Assembly (NCBI RefSeq): GCF_003402535.2
Contig: NZ_AP025170.1
Coordinates: 3,596,001 to 3,660,000, forward strand
Source: Cupriavidus sp. P-10
GTDB taxonomy: Bacteria > Pseudomonadota > Gammaproteobacteria > Burkholderiales > Burkholderiaceae
Direction: 5' to 3'
Length of the DNA stretch: 64,000 nucleotides
The position numbers were made by a program, and so were the translations under genes. Positions 16,680 through 29,692 of the stretch are shown here, piece by piece. The notes beneath the pieces were generated by a model that saw only the letters and a list, made by a program, of their open reading frames with translations, had not been told where the DNA came from and made no database searches. Numbering within the stretch: position 1 is the stretch's first letter; every line of letters begins with the position of its first letter.

Positions 16680-17888
16680 TTACTTCTTCAACATCGCGCA
16701 CTTCGACTCGGCCACCGTCGTGAACGCCTGGTCGCCCGGGATGGTCGCCACCACCTTCATGTAATCCCACGGCTTCTTCGACTCGGCCGCGGTCTTCACC
16801 TGCATCAGGTACATGTCGTGGATGCCACGGCCGTCCTGGCGGATATAGCCCTTGGTGTAGATGTCGTTGATCTTCATCTTCTTCAGCTCGGCCATGACCT
16901 TGTCCGGATCGTCGGTCTTGGCTGCTTCCACCGCCTTCAGGTAGGTGCTGGCCGCCGAATAATCCGCCGCCTGCAGGCTGCTCGGCATCTTCTTCATCTT
17001 GCCGAAGAAGCGGTTGGCGAACTTGCGGGAGTCGTCGTTCATGTCCCAGTACCAGCTGTCGGTCATCAGCAGGCCTTCGGTGTTCTTCAGGCCCAGGCTG
17101 TGGATGTCATTGATGAACATCAGCAGGCCGGCGATCTTCATCGACTTGGTAATGCCGAATTCCTTGGCCGCCTTGATCGCGTTGATGGTGTCGCCGCCGG
17201 CGTTGGCCAGGCCCAGGATCTGTGCCTTGGACGATTGCGCCTGCAGCAGGAACGACGAGAAGTCGGACGCCGACAGCGGATGGCGCACCTGCCCCGCCAC
17301 CGTGCCGCCGTTGGCCTTCACCACCGCCGCGGTATCGCTTTCCAGCGAGTGGCCGAAGGCGTAGTCGGCGGTCAGGAAGAACCACGACTTGCCGCCCTGC
17401 TTGACCACTGCGCTGCCGGTGCCCTTGGCCAGCGCCACCGTGTCATAGGCGTAGTGCACCGTGTACGGCGAGCACTCTTCGTTGGTCAGGCGCGCGGTGC
17501 CGGCACCGATGTTGATGTAGACGCGCTTCTTTTCCGAAGCGACCTTGTTCATCGCCAGCGCGGTGCCCGAGTTGGTGCCGCCCAGCAGCATGTCCAGGCC
17601 CTGCTGGTCCATCCATTCGCGCGCCTTGGAGGCGGCGATGTCGGCCTTGTTCTGGTGGTCGGCGGAAACGATCTCGATGGGCTTGCCCAGCACCTTGCCG
17701 CCGCGGTCCTCGATTGCCATCTTGATGGCTTCCAGGCCGCCGGGGCCGTCGATGTCGGCATACAGGCCCGACATGTCGGTGATATAGCCGATCTTGACGG
17801 TGTCGCCCGATACCTGCGCGGCGGCGCCGAACGAAACCGCACCCATGGCAATAGCCGCCATCGCGGCCGCGAGCCGAGTCTTTTTCAT
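16680..17888 (-). CDS. Liv-family periplasmic substrate-binding protein (system 2)
   Basis: Type I periplasmic receptor, 402 residues. A basic-hydrophobic signal peptide (MKKTRLAAAMAAIAMGAVSF then GAAAQ) precedes VSGDTVKIGYITDMSGLYADIDGPGG, which matches the amide/branched-chain binding family. The ATG at 17886-17888 has GGAG at good distance. Length and pattern fit receptors often annotated as urea, amide or aromatic-acid binding, but the ligand cannot be assigned. The gene lies between livF and livH, unlike system 1 where the receptor is first. The downstream 219 bp contain paired hairpin repeats. Confidence 0.92.
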   Translation of the reverse strand: MKKTRLAAAMAAIAMGAVSFGAAAQVSGDTVKIGYITDMSGLYADIDGPGGLEAIKMAIEDRGGKVLGKPIEIVSADHQNKADIAASKAREWMDQQGLDMLLGGTNSGTALAMNKVASEKKRVYINIGAGTARLTNEECSPYTVHYAYDTVALAKGTGSAVVKQGGKSWFFLTADYAFGHSLESDTAAVVKANGGTVAGQVRHPLSASDFSSFLLQAQSSKAQILGLANAGGDTINAIKAAKEFGITKSMKIAGLLMFINDIHSLGLKNTEGLLMTDSWYWDMNDDSRKFANRFFGKMKKMPSSLQAADYSAASTYLKAVEAAKTDDPDKVMAELKKMKINDIYTKGYIRQDGRGIHDMYLMQVKTAAESKKPWDYMKVVATIPGDQAFTTVAESKCAMLKK

Positions 17889-17976
17889 CTCTTTGTCTCC
17901 TGATTTGCGGCGGCGATGCGCCACCCGTTCCTGCCAAACAGCAATCAACGATCCTGGTATCGGTCAGATCCCGGGA

Positions 17977-18708
17977 TCAGACCCCGAGCAATTCATGCAG
18001 CACCGGCATCTTTGCCTGCAGCTCGCTGGCATCGAAGCGTTCGACGATGCTGCCGTGCTCCATCACGTAGAAGCGATCGGCCAGCGGTGCGGCGAAGCGG
18101 AAGTTCTGCTCCACCATTACCACCGTGTACCCCTTCTGCCTGAGCATCCGGATCATGCGCGCGAGCGCCTGCACGATCACCGGTGCCAGCCCTTCCGAGA
18201 TCTCGTCGAGCAGCAGCAGGTTGGCGCCGGTGCGCAGGATACGCCCCACCGCCAGCATCTGCTGCTCGCCGCCCGACAGGCGCGTGCCCTGGCTCTGGCG
18301 GCGCTCCTTCAGGTTGGGGAACATGTCGTAGATCTCGGCCTCGCTCATGCCTGCGGTCTTCTCACCACGCTCGCCCTTGAGCTGCGGCGGCAGCAGCAGG
18401 TTCTCCTCGCATGACAGGCTGGAGAAGATCGCGCGCTCTTCCGGGCAATAGCCGATGCCGTAGTGCGCGATCTTGTGCGTGGGCAGGCCGATGGTCTCGT
18501 TGCCGTTGACCTTGATCGAGCCCTTGCGCGCGCCGGTCAGTCCCATGATCGCGCGCAGCGTGGTGGTGCGGCCGGCGCCATTGCGGCCCAGCAGCGTCAC
18601 CACTTCGCCGCGGTTCACGGTGAGGTCGACGCCGTGCAGGATGTGCGATTCGCCGTACCAGGCCTGCAGGCCCTTGATTTCGAGGGCGGGAGTGTTGTTC
18701 GTGCTCAT
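17977..18708 (-). CDS. livF: Liv-family ATPase LivF (system 2) with a Walker A Lys-to-Arg change
   Basis: 243-residue ATPase of the LivF type. The signature LSGGEQQMLAVGRIL and Walker B LLLLDEISEGLAP are normal (Ile-Ser replaces the common Pro-Ser). However, the Walker A motif reads TLLGRNGAGRTTTLRAIMG: Arg47 (codon CGC) stands where nearly all ABC ATPases have the Lys that contacts ATP phosphates. The reading is unambiguous and the frame intact, so this is not a pseudogene. The partner LivG has a normal Walker A (Lys46). The heterodimer may thus use one degenerate site, or Arg may function here. It ends 88 bp before the receptor ATG and starts 15 bp after livG. Confidence 0.92.
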   Translation of the reverse strand: MSTNNTPALEIKGLQAWYGESHILHGVDLTVNRGEVVTLLGRNGAGRTTTLRAIMGLTGARKGSIKVNGNETIGLPTHKIAHYGIGYCPEERAIFSSLSCEENLLLPPQLKGERGEKTAGMSEAEIYDMFPNLKERRQSQGTRLSGGEQQMLAVGRILRTGANLLLLDEISEGLAPVIVQALARMIRMLRQKGYTVVMVEQNFRFAAPLADRFYVMEHGSIVERFDASELQAKMPVLHELLGV

Positions 18709-18723
18709 TGTTGGTTCCCCCGC

Positions 18724-19500
18724 TCAGTGCGCGCCCTGCAGCTCGGCATCGGCCGTGCCCATATAGGCTTCCATTACGCGCGGGTCCTTCGACACCTCGG
18801 CGTACGGCCCCTCGGCCAGGATCGCGCCACGCTGCAGCACGGTGATCTTGTCGGCGATCGACGAGACCACGCTCATGTTGTGCTCCACCATCAAGATGGT
18901 GCGGCCGGCGGAGACCTTCTTGATCAGCTGCGTGACGCGGTCCACGTCCTCGTGGCCCATGCCCTGCGTGGGCTCGTCGAGCAGCATCAGCTCGGGCTCC
19001 ATCGCCAGCGTGGTGGCGATCTCCAGCGCGCGCTTGCGCCCGTACGGCAGGTTCACCGTCAGCGTGTGCGCGAACTCGGTCAGGCCGACCTGCTCGAGCA
19101 GCTCCATGGCGCGCCCGTTGAGCACATCGAGCGAACGCTCGCTGCGCCAGAACTGGTACGCGGTGCCAAGCTGGCGCTGCAGCCCGATGCGCACGTTTTC
19201 CATCACCGTCAGGTGCGGGAACACCGCCGAGATCTGGAAGGATCGGATCACGCCACGGCGCGCGATCTGCGCAGGCTTCTCGCGGGTGATGTCGATGCCG
19301 TTGAATACGATGGTGCCGGTAGTCGGCTCGAGGAACTTGGTGAGCAGGTTGAAGCAAGTGGTCTTGCCTGCGCCGTTGGGTCCGATCAATGCGTGGATCG
19401 ATCCGCGCCGCACCCGCAAGTTGACGTCGCTCACCGCGGTGAACCCCTTGAACTCCTTGGTGAGGTTCCGCGTTTCCAGGATGGTTTCCTGCTGATTCAT
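18724..19500 (-). CDS. livG: Liv-family ATPase LivG (system 2)
   Basis: 258-residue cytoplasmic ATPase of the second Liv importer. Walker A ALIGPNGAGKTTCFNLLTK (Lys46), a family-specific long segment after the Q-loop, NLPYGRKRALEIATTLA in the signature position and Walker B LMLLDEPTQGMG are all present. The start at 19500 follows GGAGAC closely and gives the usual N-terminus; the open frame extends upstream but that stretch is not LivG-like. It is the first gene of the operon. The 368-bp upstream gap should hold the promoter. Confidence 0.92.
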   Translation of the reverse strand: MNQQETILETRNLTKEFKGFTAVSDVNLRVRRGSIHALIGPNGAGKTTCFNLLTKFLEPTTGTIVFNGIDITREKPAQIARRGVIRSFQISAVFPHLTVMENVRIGLQRQLGTAYQFWRSERSLDVLNGRAMELLEQVGLTEFAHTLTVNLPYGRKRALEIATTLAMEPELMLLDEPTQGMGHEDVDRVTQLIKKVSAGRTILMVEHNMSVVSSIADKITVLQRGAILAEGPYAEVSKDPRVMEAYMGTADAELQGAH

Positions 19501-19868
19501 GTCTCCTGCCCGCCCTTCGTTGTACGCCGGGTGATGCCCGGCACTGACTGATGGTCCGAACCGGCCTGTAGGCCCTGTGCCGCGTCCGTCAGGCACGTCC
19601 GTGGTGGCGGCGTGCTGCGGTGTCTTTGTTATGGCTTTGCGGGGCGGCTCCCGCGGGAGATTGGTGGCCCGCACAATGTGGCGCCAGCGCACTCTCCGAG
19701 GCGTCTATTGTGTGCGCCTGTTGCATCGCAAAACATCGGGGTTTGCACTATGAAACATGAACCAAGTGTCAGTTTTTTTGCAAGCGCACATGTTCAGCAA
19801 ACGCCACCTGGCGCCCGCGCGCATTGCCACTCCGATTTCCCATGCTGCGCCACCTGCGCATAGTGCCT
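19501..19868. other. Intergenic region upstream of Liv system 2
   Basis: The 368-bp interval between the GMC oxidoreductase stop and livG, both leftward. It must contain the livG promoter or allow read-through. I see no strong promoter, terminator hairpin or repeat. On the minus strand TTGCGA with ATAGAC 17 bases later, around 19705-19735, is a weak candidate. Confidence 0.3.
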
Positions 19869-21533
19869 TCAGGCGCTTTCCGCCGCGGCCAGTGGCGCGC
19901 GCGCCAACACTTCCCCTGCCGCCGCGCCGCGCCGGCGGTCCTCGCGGATCATGTCGCTGGCGCGTTCGGCAATCATGATCGTCGGCGAGTTGGTATTGCC
20001 CGAGGTGATCAGCGGCATCACCGAGGCATCGACCACGCGCAGGCCCTCTACGCCGAACACCCGCAGCCGGCTGTCGACCACCGCCGTGCCATCGTCGCTG
20101 CGCCCCATCTTGCAGGTGCCGACCGGATGGAAGATGGTGGTGCCGATGCTGCCGGCGGCTTCGGCCAGTTCTTCGTCGGTCTGGAATGCGGGGCCTGGCA
20201 GGTATTCCTCTGGCTGGTACGGTGCCAGCGCAGGCGACGCCACGATGCGGCGCGTCAGCCGCAGCGAATCGGCGGCGACCCGCCGGTCTTCGTCCGTCGA
20301 CAGGTAGTTGGGCGCGATCACCGGCGCGTCGCGGAAATCGGCGCTGCGCGCATGCACGCTGCCGCGCGAAGTCGGCCGCAGGTTGCAGGCGCTGGCGGTG
20401 AAGGCATTGAACGCGTGAAGCGGATCGCCGAACTTGTCCAGCGACAGGGGCTGCACGTGGTATTCCACATTGGGCCGCGCCTGCGACGGATCCGAGCGCG
20501 CGAACGCGCCCAGCTGCGACGGCGCCATGCTCATCGGCCCGCTCTGGTTGAAGGCGTACTCGACGCCGATGCACAGTTTGCCCCACAGGCTGGCAGCCCG
20601 CGTATTAAGTGTGCGCACGCCATTGACCTTGACCACGGTGCGCAGCTGCAGGTGGTCCTGCAGGTTTTCGCCCACGCCAGGCAAGGCGTGGCGTACGTCG
20701 ATGCCGAGTTCGCGCAGCCGTTCCGGCTGGCCTATGCCGGACAGCTCCAGCAACTGCGGCGTATTGACCGCGCCGGCGGAGAGGATGACTTCATGCCGCG
20801 CTGCCGCGGCATGCGGCTGCCCGCCGCCGACGTATTGCACGCCGGTGCAGCGGCGCCCGTCAAAGGTGAGTGCGCTGACTTGCGCGCCGGTGACGATGGT
20901 CAGGTTCGGACGCTCCGATGCGCGGCGCAGGAAGGCCTTGGCCGTGTTCCAGCGGATGCCGCGGCGCTGGTTTACTTCGAAGTAGCCGACGCCGAAGTTG
21001 TCGCCTTGATTGAAGTCGTCGGTACGCGGGATGCCAGCCTGTTCCGCGGCATCGGCAAAGCGCTCCAGGATGTCCCAGCGCAGTCGCTGCGCTTCCACGC
21101 GCCACTCGCCGTGGGCGCCATGGAATTCGCTTGGGCCGCGGTGGTGGTCTTCACAGCGTTTGAACAGCGGGAGCACGTTGTCCCATTTCCAGCCGTCGTC
21201 GCCGGACAGGCTTGCCCAGTCGTCGTAGTCTTCGCGCTGGCCGCGCATGTAGATCATGCCGTTGATGGACGAGCATCCGCCCAATACGCGGCCGCGCGGG
21301 TAGCCAAGGGAGCGGCCGTTCAGGCCGGCCTCCGCTTCCGTGCGGTAGAGCCAGTCCGTGCGTGGGTTGCCGATGCAGTACAGATAGCCAACCGGGATAT
21401 GGATCCAGTGGTAGTCGTCTTTGCCGCCTGCTTCCAGGAGCAGGACGTTGACGTCCGGGTCCTGGGTCAGGCGGTTTGCCAGGACACAGCCGGCAGAGCC
21501 GGCGCCAACGATGATGTAGTCGAATGTCTCCAT
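19869..21533 (-). CDS. GMC-family FAD-dependent oxidoreductase (choline-dehydrogenase-like)
   Basis: 554-residue flavoenzyme of the glucose-methanol-choline family that oxidises an alcohol. It opens with the ADP-binding motif YIIVGAGSAGCVLANRL, contains the GMC signature PRGRVLGGCSSINGMIYMRG, and ends with the catalytic-base region HPVGTCKMG and LITSGNTNSPTIMIAERA. An ATG at 21533 gives the family N-terminus; an earlier ATG (21551) adds six residues. It lies 67 bp downstream of mmsA on the same strand, suggesting a shared catabolic route in which an alcohol is oxidised and a semialdehyde is then converted to acyl-CoA. That link is inference, and the alcohol is unknown. Choline is less likely as no betaine genes are nearby. 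Confidence 0.9.
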   Translation of the reverse strand: METFDYIIVGAGSAGCVLANRLTQDPDVNVLLLEAGGKDDYHWIHIPVGYLYCIGNPRTDWLYRTEAEAGLNGRSLGYPRGRVLGGCSSINGMIYMRGQREDYDDWASLSGDDGWKWDNVLPLFKRCEDHHRGPSEFHGAHGEWRVEAQRLRWDILERFADAAEQAGIPRTDDFNQGDNFGVGYFEVNQRRGIRWNTAKAFLRRASERPNLTIVTGAQVSALTFDGRRCTGVQYVGGGQPHAAAARHEVILSAGAVNTPQLLELSGIGQPERLRELGIDVRHALPGVGENLQDHLQLRTVVKVNGVRTLNTRAASLWGKLCIGVEYAFNQSGPMSMAPSQLGAFARSDPSQARPNVEYHVQPLSLDKFGDPLHAFNAFTASACNLRPTSRGSVHARSADFRDAPVIAPNYLSTDEDRRVAADSLRLTRRIVASPALAPYQPEEYLPGPAFQTDEELAEAAGSIGTTIFHPVGTCKMGRSDDGTAVVDSRLRVFGVEGLRVVDASVMPLITSGNTNSPTIMIAERASDMIREDRRRGAAAGEVLARAPLAAAESA

Positions 21534-21600
21534 GGCTTTCTTGGTTTGCATTTGTTTATGTATGGCCAGCCGCCGCGCAACATGAAAATCAAACCACCTC

Positions 21601-23127
<1,527 letters not shown>

Positions 23128-23288
23128 TTCCACTCCTGCTTGATACTGGATATCGAGGATCGGCCGCATCATCATTGCGCGCGGTAATAACATCGCCGCA
23201 ACGTCGTCTGCCGCGCATGGCGCAGCAGGCCTGATGAGCGCAAGCTTGGTGCAGTTGCACCGCCTCGTCCAATGATTTATCGTCAAAC

Positions 23289-23314
23289 GCAATATAAGCA
23301 GCGCTAAATATTGC
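23289..23314. promoter_or_regulatory. Candidate LysR-type operator upstream of mmsA
   Basis: GCAATAT at 23289-23295 and ATATTGC at 23308-23314 form a perfect 7-bp inverted repeat with a 12-base spacer. A second small dyad (GGTGCA-GT-TGCACC) lies at 23248-23261. Both are in the gap between mmsA and the divergent LysR gene. The repeat overlaps a TTG at 23311, which argues against that codon as the LysR start. Confidence 0.5.
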
Positions 23315-23352
23315 GCCGCACCACTCGCGTCATCGAACCGCCCCCCTTTGCC

Positions 23353-24240
23353 TTGGACCTCCACCACCTGCGTGCATTCGTCGCCGTCGCCCGCGAAGGC
23401 AACCTCACCCGCGCCGCGCAACGTCTGCACCTGACCCAGCCCGCGGTCAGCCTGCAGCTCAAAGGGCTGCAGTCCGCGTGGCGCATCAAGCTGTTCGAAC
23501 GCACCGCCGCCGGCCTGACGCTGACTGCGGACGGCGCCGCGCTGCTGCCGCTGGCCGAACGCATCCTCGACGGCGTGGGCGACCTGCAGCACACCGTCAA
23601 TGCGATGCACCACACCGTGCGCGGGCGCCTGGCGATCGGTACTATCCTCGACCCGGAATTCACGCGGCTGGGGCCAATGCTGCGCACGCTGGTCGAGCGC
23701 CATCCGCAGATCGGCACGGAACTGCGCCATGGCATGTCGGGCTGGGTGCTGCAGCAGGTACGCAGCGGCGCGCTCGACGTCGGCTTCTACCTGGGCCAGC
23801 CGCCCGACGCGAGCTTCCGTGCGCTCACGCTCACGCCCTTCTCTTACTACGTGGTGGCGCCCAAGGGCTGGAAGGAGCGCACCGCCCTGCGCTCATGGGC
23901 CCAGCTGGCGACACTGCCGTGGATCTGGACGCCGCCCGAATCGGCGCACAACCGCCTGCTGTGCGAGCGCTTCGCGCAGGCGGGCGTCGACGCGGCCGGC
24001 GTACCCAAGGTGGCACACGTCGACCAGGAAGCGTCGATGCTGGATTTGGTCCGTTCCGGCGTGGGACTGTCGCTGGTGCGCGATTCGATTGCGCTGCGCG
24101 AGTCGCATGCGCACGGACTGGTGATCGTCGAGGGCATGTCAGTGCAGACCGAGCTGACGCTGGTATGCCTGGCGACGCGCCGCGACGACCCGGTGGTGGC
24201 CGCGGTGTTCGGCGTGGCGGAGTCGGTGTTCCGGACCTAG
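23353..24240 (+). CDS. LysR-family transcriptional regulator
   Basis: 295-residue LysR regulator with the helix-turn-helix [20 protein letters not shown] followed by [18 protein letters not shown], and a normal effector domain. No ATG fits; I chose the TTG at 23353, which gives LDLHHLRAF, the common family opening. A TTG at 23311 would add 14 residues but overlaps a likely operator. The gene is divergent from mmsA and the GMC oxidoreductase, its probable targets, and ends 4 bp before the stop of the convergent hydrolase gene. The inducer is unknown. Confidence 0.85.
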   Translation: MDLHHLRAFVAVAREGNLTRAAQRLHLTQPAVSLQLKGLQSAWRIKLFERTAAGLTLTADGAALLPLAERILDGVGDLQHTVNAMHHTVRGRLAIGTILDPEFTRLGPMLRTLVERHPQIGTELRHGMSGWVLQQVRSGALDVGFYLGQPPDASFRALTLTPFSYYVVAPKGWKERTALRSWAQLATLPWIWTPPESAHNRLLCERFAQAGVDAAGVPKVAHVDQEASMLDLVRSGVGLSLVRDSIALRESHAHGLVIVEGMSVQTELTLVCLATRRDDPVVAAVFGVAESVFRT

Positions 24241-24244
24241 GGAC

Positions 24245-25213
24245 CTAGGCCGGTGGCGACGCAGAGGGATGGAGGTGCCGCTTCAGCCAGTCGCTCAGCG
24301 CCGCGAACACTTCGCCCCGCAGCGGCTGTGCTTCGTTGAAGATCTCGTGGTAGCCGTGCGGATACCAGACCTCTTCGCGCAGGTCGGGCGGCGCATTGTC
24401 GAAGAAGCTGCGGCTGCCCGCCGGGTCGACCACGCGGTCGGCGCCGCCGACCAGCATCAGCATCGGCGCCTCTAGCCGCGCGGCATCGGCCTGTGACTGC
24501 GCCATGCCGCGGATAAAGCTCTCCAGCACGCTGGCGGTGATCGTGGTCTGCACCAGCGGGTCGGTGCGATAGGCCGCCACCATGGCCGGATCGTGCGACA
24601 GGTGCCGCGCGTCGATCGGGTTGGGCACGCGCAGGCGGGGCGCCAGCGTCAGCAACACGCGGTGCAGCGCCAGCATCGGCTGCGACAGCCGCAGCGCCAG
24701 CGCGGGGGATGACAGCACCAGCGCGCGCACCTGGCGCACGCGCGCTGTGGCAAAGCGCGCCGCGATCAACCCGCCCATGCTGTGGCCAAGCAGGATCGGG
24801 AGCTCGTTCCAGCCGCGCAGCGCTGCGTCATAGACCTCGGCCAGATCCTCGAGATAGATGTCGGGATGATCGGCCACCATGCGCGCGCCGCCGCTGGCGC
24901 CGTGGCCACGCAGGTCGAACGCGCGCACCCGTAACCCTAGTCCGCACAGCAGGTCGGCGACGTGCTGGTAGCGCCCGGCGTGCTCGGCAAGCCCGTGCAC
25001 CAGCAGCACCGAACCCAGCGGTTCGGCAAAGCGCCCGGGATCGGGTTGCCAGGTGCGCAGCAGCAACTCGGTGCCGTCGCGCATGCGCTGGCGGCCCTGC
25101 ACGGGTGCGTGCGCGATGACGGCGGCGGTGGCAGGGCCTGAGGTAGCGCCCGTGGCCTCCGTGGCGCCGGCAGCGGCTGCGGAAGCGGGATCGTCCGTCG
25201 TCGGTTGTGCCAT
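24245..25213 (-). CDS. Alpha/beta hydrolase, lysophospholipase/monoacylglycerol lipase type
   Basis: 322-residue alpha/beta hydrolase of the serine aminopeptidase/lysophospholipase (PldB-like) group. The oxyanion block VLLVHGLAEHAGRYQHVADLL, DLRGHGASGG, and the nucleophile elbow LLGHSMGGLIAARFA (Ser145) are typical of monoacylglycerol lipase-like enzymes; a C-terminal PHGYHEIFNE supplies the catalytic His. The N-terminal ~45 residues are Ala/Thr-rich and probably disordered. I used the ATG at 25211-25213, with GGGGAG about 10 bases upstream; the longer open frame adds an Arg-rich stretch that looks non-native. The natural substrate is not determined. Confidence 0.88.
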   Translation of the reverse strand: MAQPTTDDPASAAAAGATEATGATSGPATAAVIAHAPVQGRQRMRDGTELLLRTWQPDPGRFAEPLGSVLLVHGLAEHAGRYQHVADLLCGLGLRVRAFDLRGHGASGGARMVADHPDIYLEDLAEVYDAALRGWNELPILLGHSMGGLIAARFATARVRQVRALVLSSPALALRLSQPMLALHRVLLTLAPRLRVPNPIDARHLSHDPAMVAAYRTDPLVQTTITASVLESFIRGMAQSQADAARLEAPMLMLVGGADRVVDPAGSRSFFDNAPPDLREEVWYPHGYHEIFNEAQPLRGEVFAALSDWLKRHLHPSASPPA

Positions 25214-25302
25214 GCGCTGCGCTCTCCCCTTGCGGCCAGGCCGGCGCGTGCGCCGGCGTTGTTGTTGTGGTGGTGCGTGCTGCGTGACCGCGCCCAAGAC
25301 GA

Positions 25303-25733
25303 TCAGTGACAGCCGTGCCCTTCCCGCGCCGGCTGCCGCGCATCACCCGGCAACTCCGCGATATCGGCGAGGATGGGGCAATCGGGCCGGTCGTCCCCGC
25401 TGCAATGCTGCGCCAGCTGCCGCAACGTATCGCGCATCGCCGCCAGCTCGGCGATGCGCTGTTCCAGGTCAGCCACGTGCCTGAGCGTCAGCGCCTTGAC
25501 GTCGGCACTGGCGCGGCCGCGGTCGTGCCACAGCGACAGCAGGTTGCGGATCTCGTCGAGCGAGAAGCCCAGATTACGGGCGCGCCGCACGAAGCGCAAG
25601 GTATGCACCGCGCGTTCGTCATAGCGCCGGTAGCCGCCCTCGGTGCGCGGCGGCGCCTCCACCAGCCCGATCGATTCGTAGTGCCGGATCATCTTGGCCG
25701 ACACGCCCGACGCTTGCGCCGCTTCGCCGATAT

Positions 25734-25737
<4 letters not shown>
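25303..25737 (-). CDS. cueR: Copper-responsive MerR-family regulator CueR
   Basis: Activator that binds Cu(I) and untwists promoters with long 19-bp spacers. The 144-residue protein opens [20 protein letters not shown], followed by [20 protein letters not shown], the MerR DNA-binding domain. A dimerisation helix follows, and then CSGDDRPDC, two cysteines separated by seven residues as in the CueR metal loop, with a His-rich C-terminus (GHGCH). Its start overlaps the copA stop by 4 bp, so copA and cueR form one leftward operon in which CueR probably controls its own synthesis through the copA promoter. Confidence 0.93.
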
Positions 25738-28229
<2,492 letters not shown>

Positions 28230-28261
28230 GGTCCTGGATCATCCACAGTGTCGATGTCAGC

Positions 28262-28292
28262 ATCATGGACCTTACCATCATGGGAAGGTCAA
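28262..28292 (-). promoter_or_regulatory. CueR-type copA promoter and operator
   Basis: On the minus strand TTGACC (28287-28292) and CATGAT (28262-28267) are separated by exactly 19 bp, the long spacer needed for MerR-family activation. The spacer carries a 23-bp dyad with arms GACCTTCCCAT and ATGGTAAGGTC (one mismatch), closely matching known CueR operators. It reads towards copA-cueR. Confidence 0.85.
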
Positions 28293-28413
28293 GGTGCAAT
28301 CGAATGCTTTTGGCGCCACATTGAATTTCCCCTTGCGCTTCCCACCATGGCAAGGTTCACACTACGTCTGTCGCGGCGCCGTGCCGCCAGTCATCCCCTT
28401 CAGGAGGTTTCCA

Positions 28414-28614
28414 ATGATCCAGTTCCAGGTCGAAGGCATGTCTTGCAACCATTGCGTCGGCGCCATCACGCGTGCCGTGCAGGCAGTCGACCCGGCCGCC
28501 AAGGTCAGCGCCGACGTGCCGAGCCAGGCCGTGCGCGTGGACAGCGGCGCCGACACGCAGGCATTGCGGCATGCCATCGAAGAGGCTGGCTATCCGGTCA
28601 AGTCGGTGGCGTAG
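28414..28614 (+). CDS. copZ: Copper chaperone CopZ (HMA-domain protein)
   Basis: 66-residue cytoplasmic heavy-metal-associated domain protein, expected to hand Cu(I) to CopA. It reads MIQFQVEGMSCNHCVGAIT, with the MxCxxC metal site (Cys11 and Cys14), and keeps the full beta-alpha-beta-beta-alpha-beta length. The ATG is preceded by a perfect AGGAGG at a 6-base distance. It is divergent from copA, with the CueR operator about 120 bp upstream of its start; whether CueR also controls it is not shown. A very strong terminator follows. Confidence 0.93.
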   Translation: MIQFQVEGMSCNHCVGAITRAVQAVDPAAKVSADVPSQAVRVDSGADTQALRHAIEEAGYPVKSVA

Positions 28615-28631
28615 GCGGGCAGGCCTGCAGC

Positions 28632-28661
28632 AAAAAGGGACGCCCCCGGGCGTCCCTTTTT
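28632..28661. terminator. Strong bidirectional terminator between copZ and ompW
   Basis: A GC-rich stem GGGACGCCC / GGGCGTCCC with a 2-base loop is flanked by five A and six T, so it works for both converging genes. Confidence 0.92.
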
Positions 28662-28682
28662 TGCTTGTTCGTGGCGCTGCGC

Positions 28683-29411
28683 TCAGAAGCGGTAGCCCAC
28701 CGTCAGGAACGTCACCACCGGATCGATCTTGATCTTGGTATGCGAGACGATCGTGACGGGGCCGGCCTGCGTCGTCAGCGTCGCGCGCGTCGACAGCGGC
28801 AGGTAGGAAACGGATAGTCCGAGGAACCAGTTGTCGTTGAGCGCGTAGTTGGCACCGATGTTGAACACGGGGTTCCACGACGGCTTGGCGCTGGCGGTCA
28901 TCGTGGCGCCGGGAATGCCGAACGCGCCATTGACGAACTGCTGGTTCGTGATGGTTTCATCGGTAAACCACGTGTAGTTCACGCCAATGCCGACATATGG
29001 GCGGAACTTGGTCCTGGCGTCGAAGAAGTGGTACTTGACCAGCAGTGCCGGGCTCCATTGCTTGACCGAGCCCAGCTTGCCGTATTTCGCGTAATCGCCC
29101 GTGCCCGTGACGTCATGCTTGGGCGGAATCCCCGCGACCAGCTCGCCCGAGATGTTGTCGGTGAAGAAGTGCGTGAACGCCAGGCCCAGCGTATTGGCGG
29201 TCTCGATCTCGGCGCCGGTGTTGGCGCGGGTCATGTTGACCGGCCGGCCGTTGATGCTGTCGACAGTCAACGGATCCGCAGAGCTGTTCGGCATCACGCG
29301 GAACCAGCCCAGGCTGACGATATTGCTGCCTGCCGACTGTGCTTGCGCGGCTCCTGCCAGCGCCATGACAGCGCCAGCCGCGAGCATCTTCTTCTTGTTG
29401 GTCGATTTCAT
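28683..29411 (-). CDS. OmpW-family outer-membrane protein
   Basis: 242-residue precursor of an eight-stranded OmpW-type beta-barrel. A Lys-rich signal peptide (MKSTNKKKMLAAGAVMALAG then AAQAQ) is followed by the family block GWFRVMPNSSADPLTVDSI. Later come SPALLVKYHFFDARTKFRPYVGIGVNYTWF, a highly conserved OmpW stretch, and a C-terminal Phe (VGYRF) that serves as the outer-membrane insertion signal. The start at 29411 has GAGG close upstream. OmpW proteins pass small hydrophobic molecules. It is convergent with copZ across a shared terminator, and no regulatory site was seen. Confidence 0.92.
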   Translation of the reverse strand: MKSTNKKKMLAAGAVMALAGAAQAQSAGSNIVSLGWFRVMPNSSADPLTVDSINGRPVNMTRANTGAEIETANTLGLAFTHFFTDNISGELVAGIPPKHDVTGTGDYAKYGKLGSVKQWSPALLVKYHFFDARTKFRPYVGIGVNYTWFTDETITNQQFVNGAFGIPGATMTASAKPSWNPVFNIGANYALNDNWFLGLSVSYLPLSTRATLTTQAGPVTIVSHTKIKIDPVVTFLTVGYRF

Positions 29412-29602
29412 AGTCCTCTTACTCCTCATTCGTTTACTGCCGCATGCATTATCCGGCGTGTGGGAGCTGAACTGTTTCACCGACGATACAGATTCGTAGA
29501 GGACGCCCCCTAATGGAGGGTTAACCACTAAGAAACCCAGGCTGGACGGCGGTCAGGCCGGGTAAACGCGGCGTCGGCGCAACGCTTTATGCCGCGCGTC
29601 GG

Positions 29603-29629
29603 AAAAAACCCTGACTGATACGAGGGTTT
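29603..29629 (-). terminator. Probable terminator of the alkylsulfatase gene
   Basis: On the minus strand AAACCCT and AGGGTTT form a 7-bp stem with a 10-base loop, followed by a run of T, 64 bp after the stop codon. The stem is AT-rich, so its strength is moderate. Confidence 0.55.
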
Positions 29630-29692
29630 AGGGGCGGGCTGCGCAATAGCGCCCCGCCTGCCCCAACCTTCGCAGCCCAGTCACGCTCAGGT

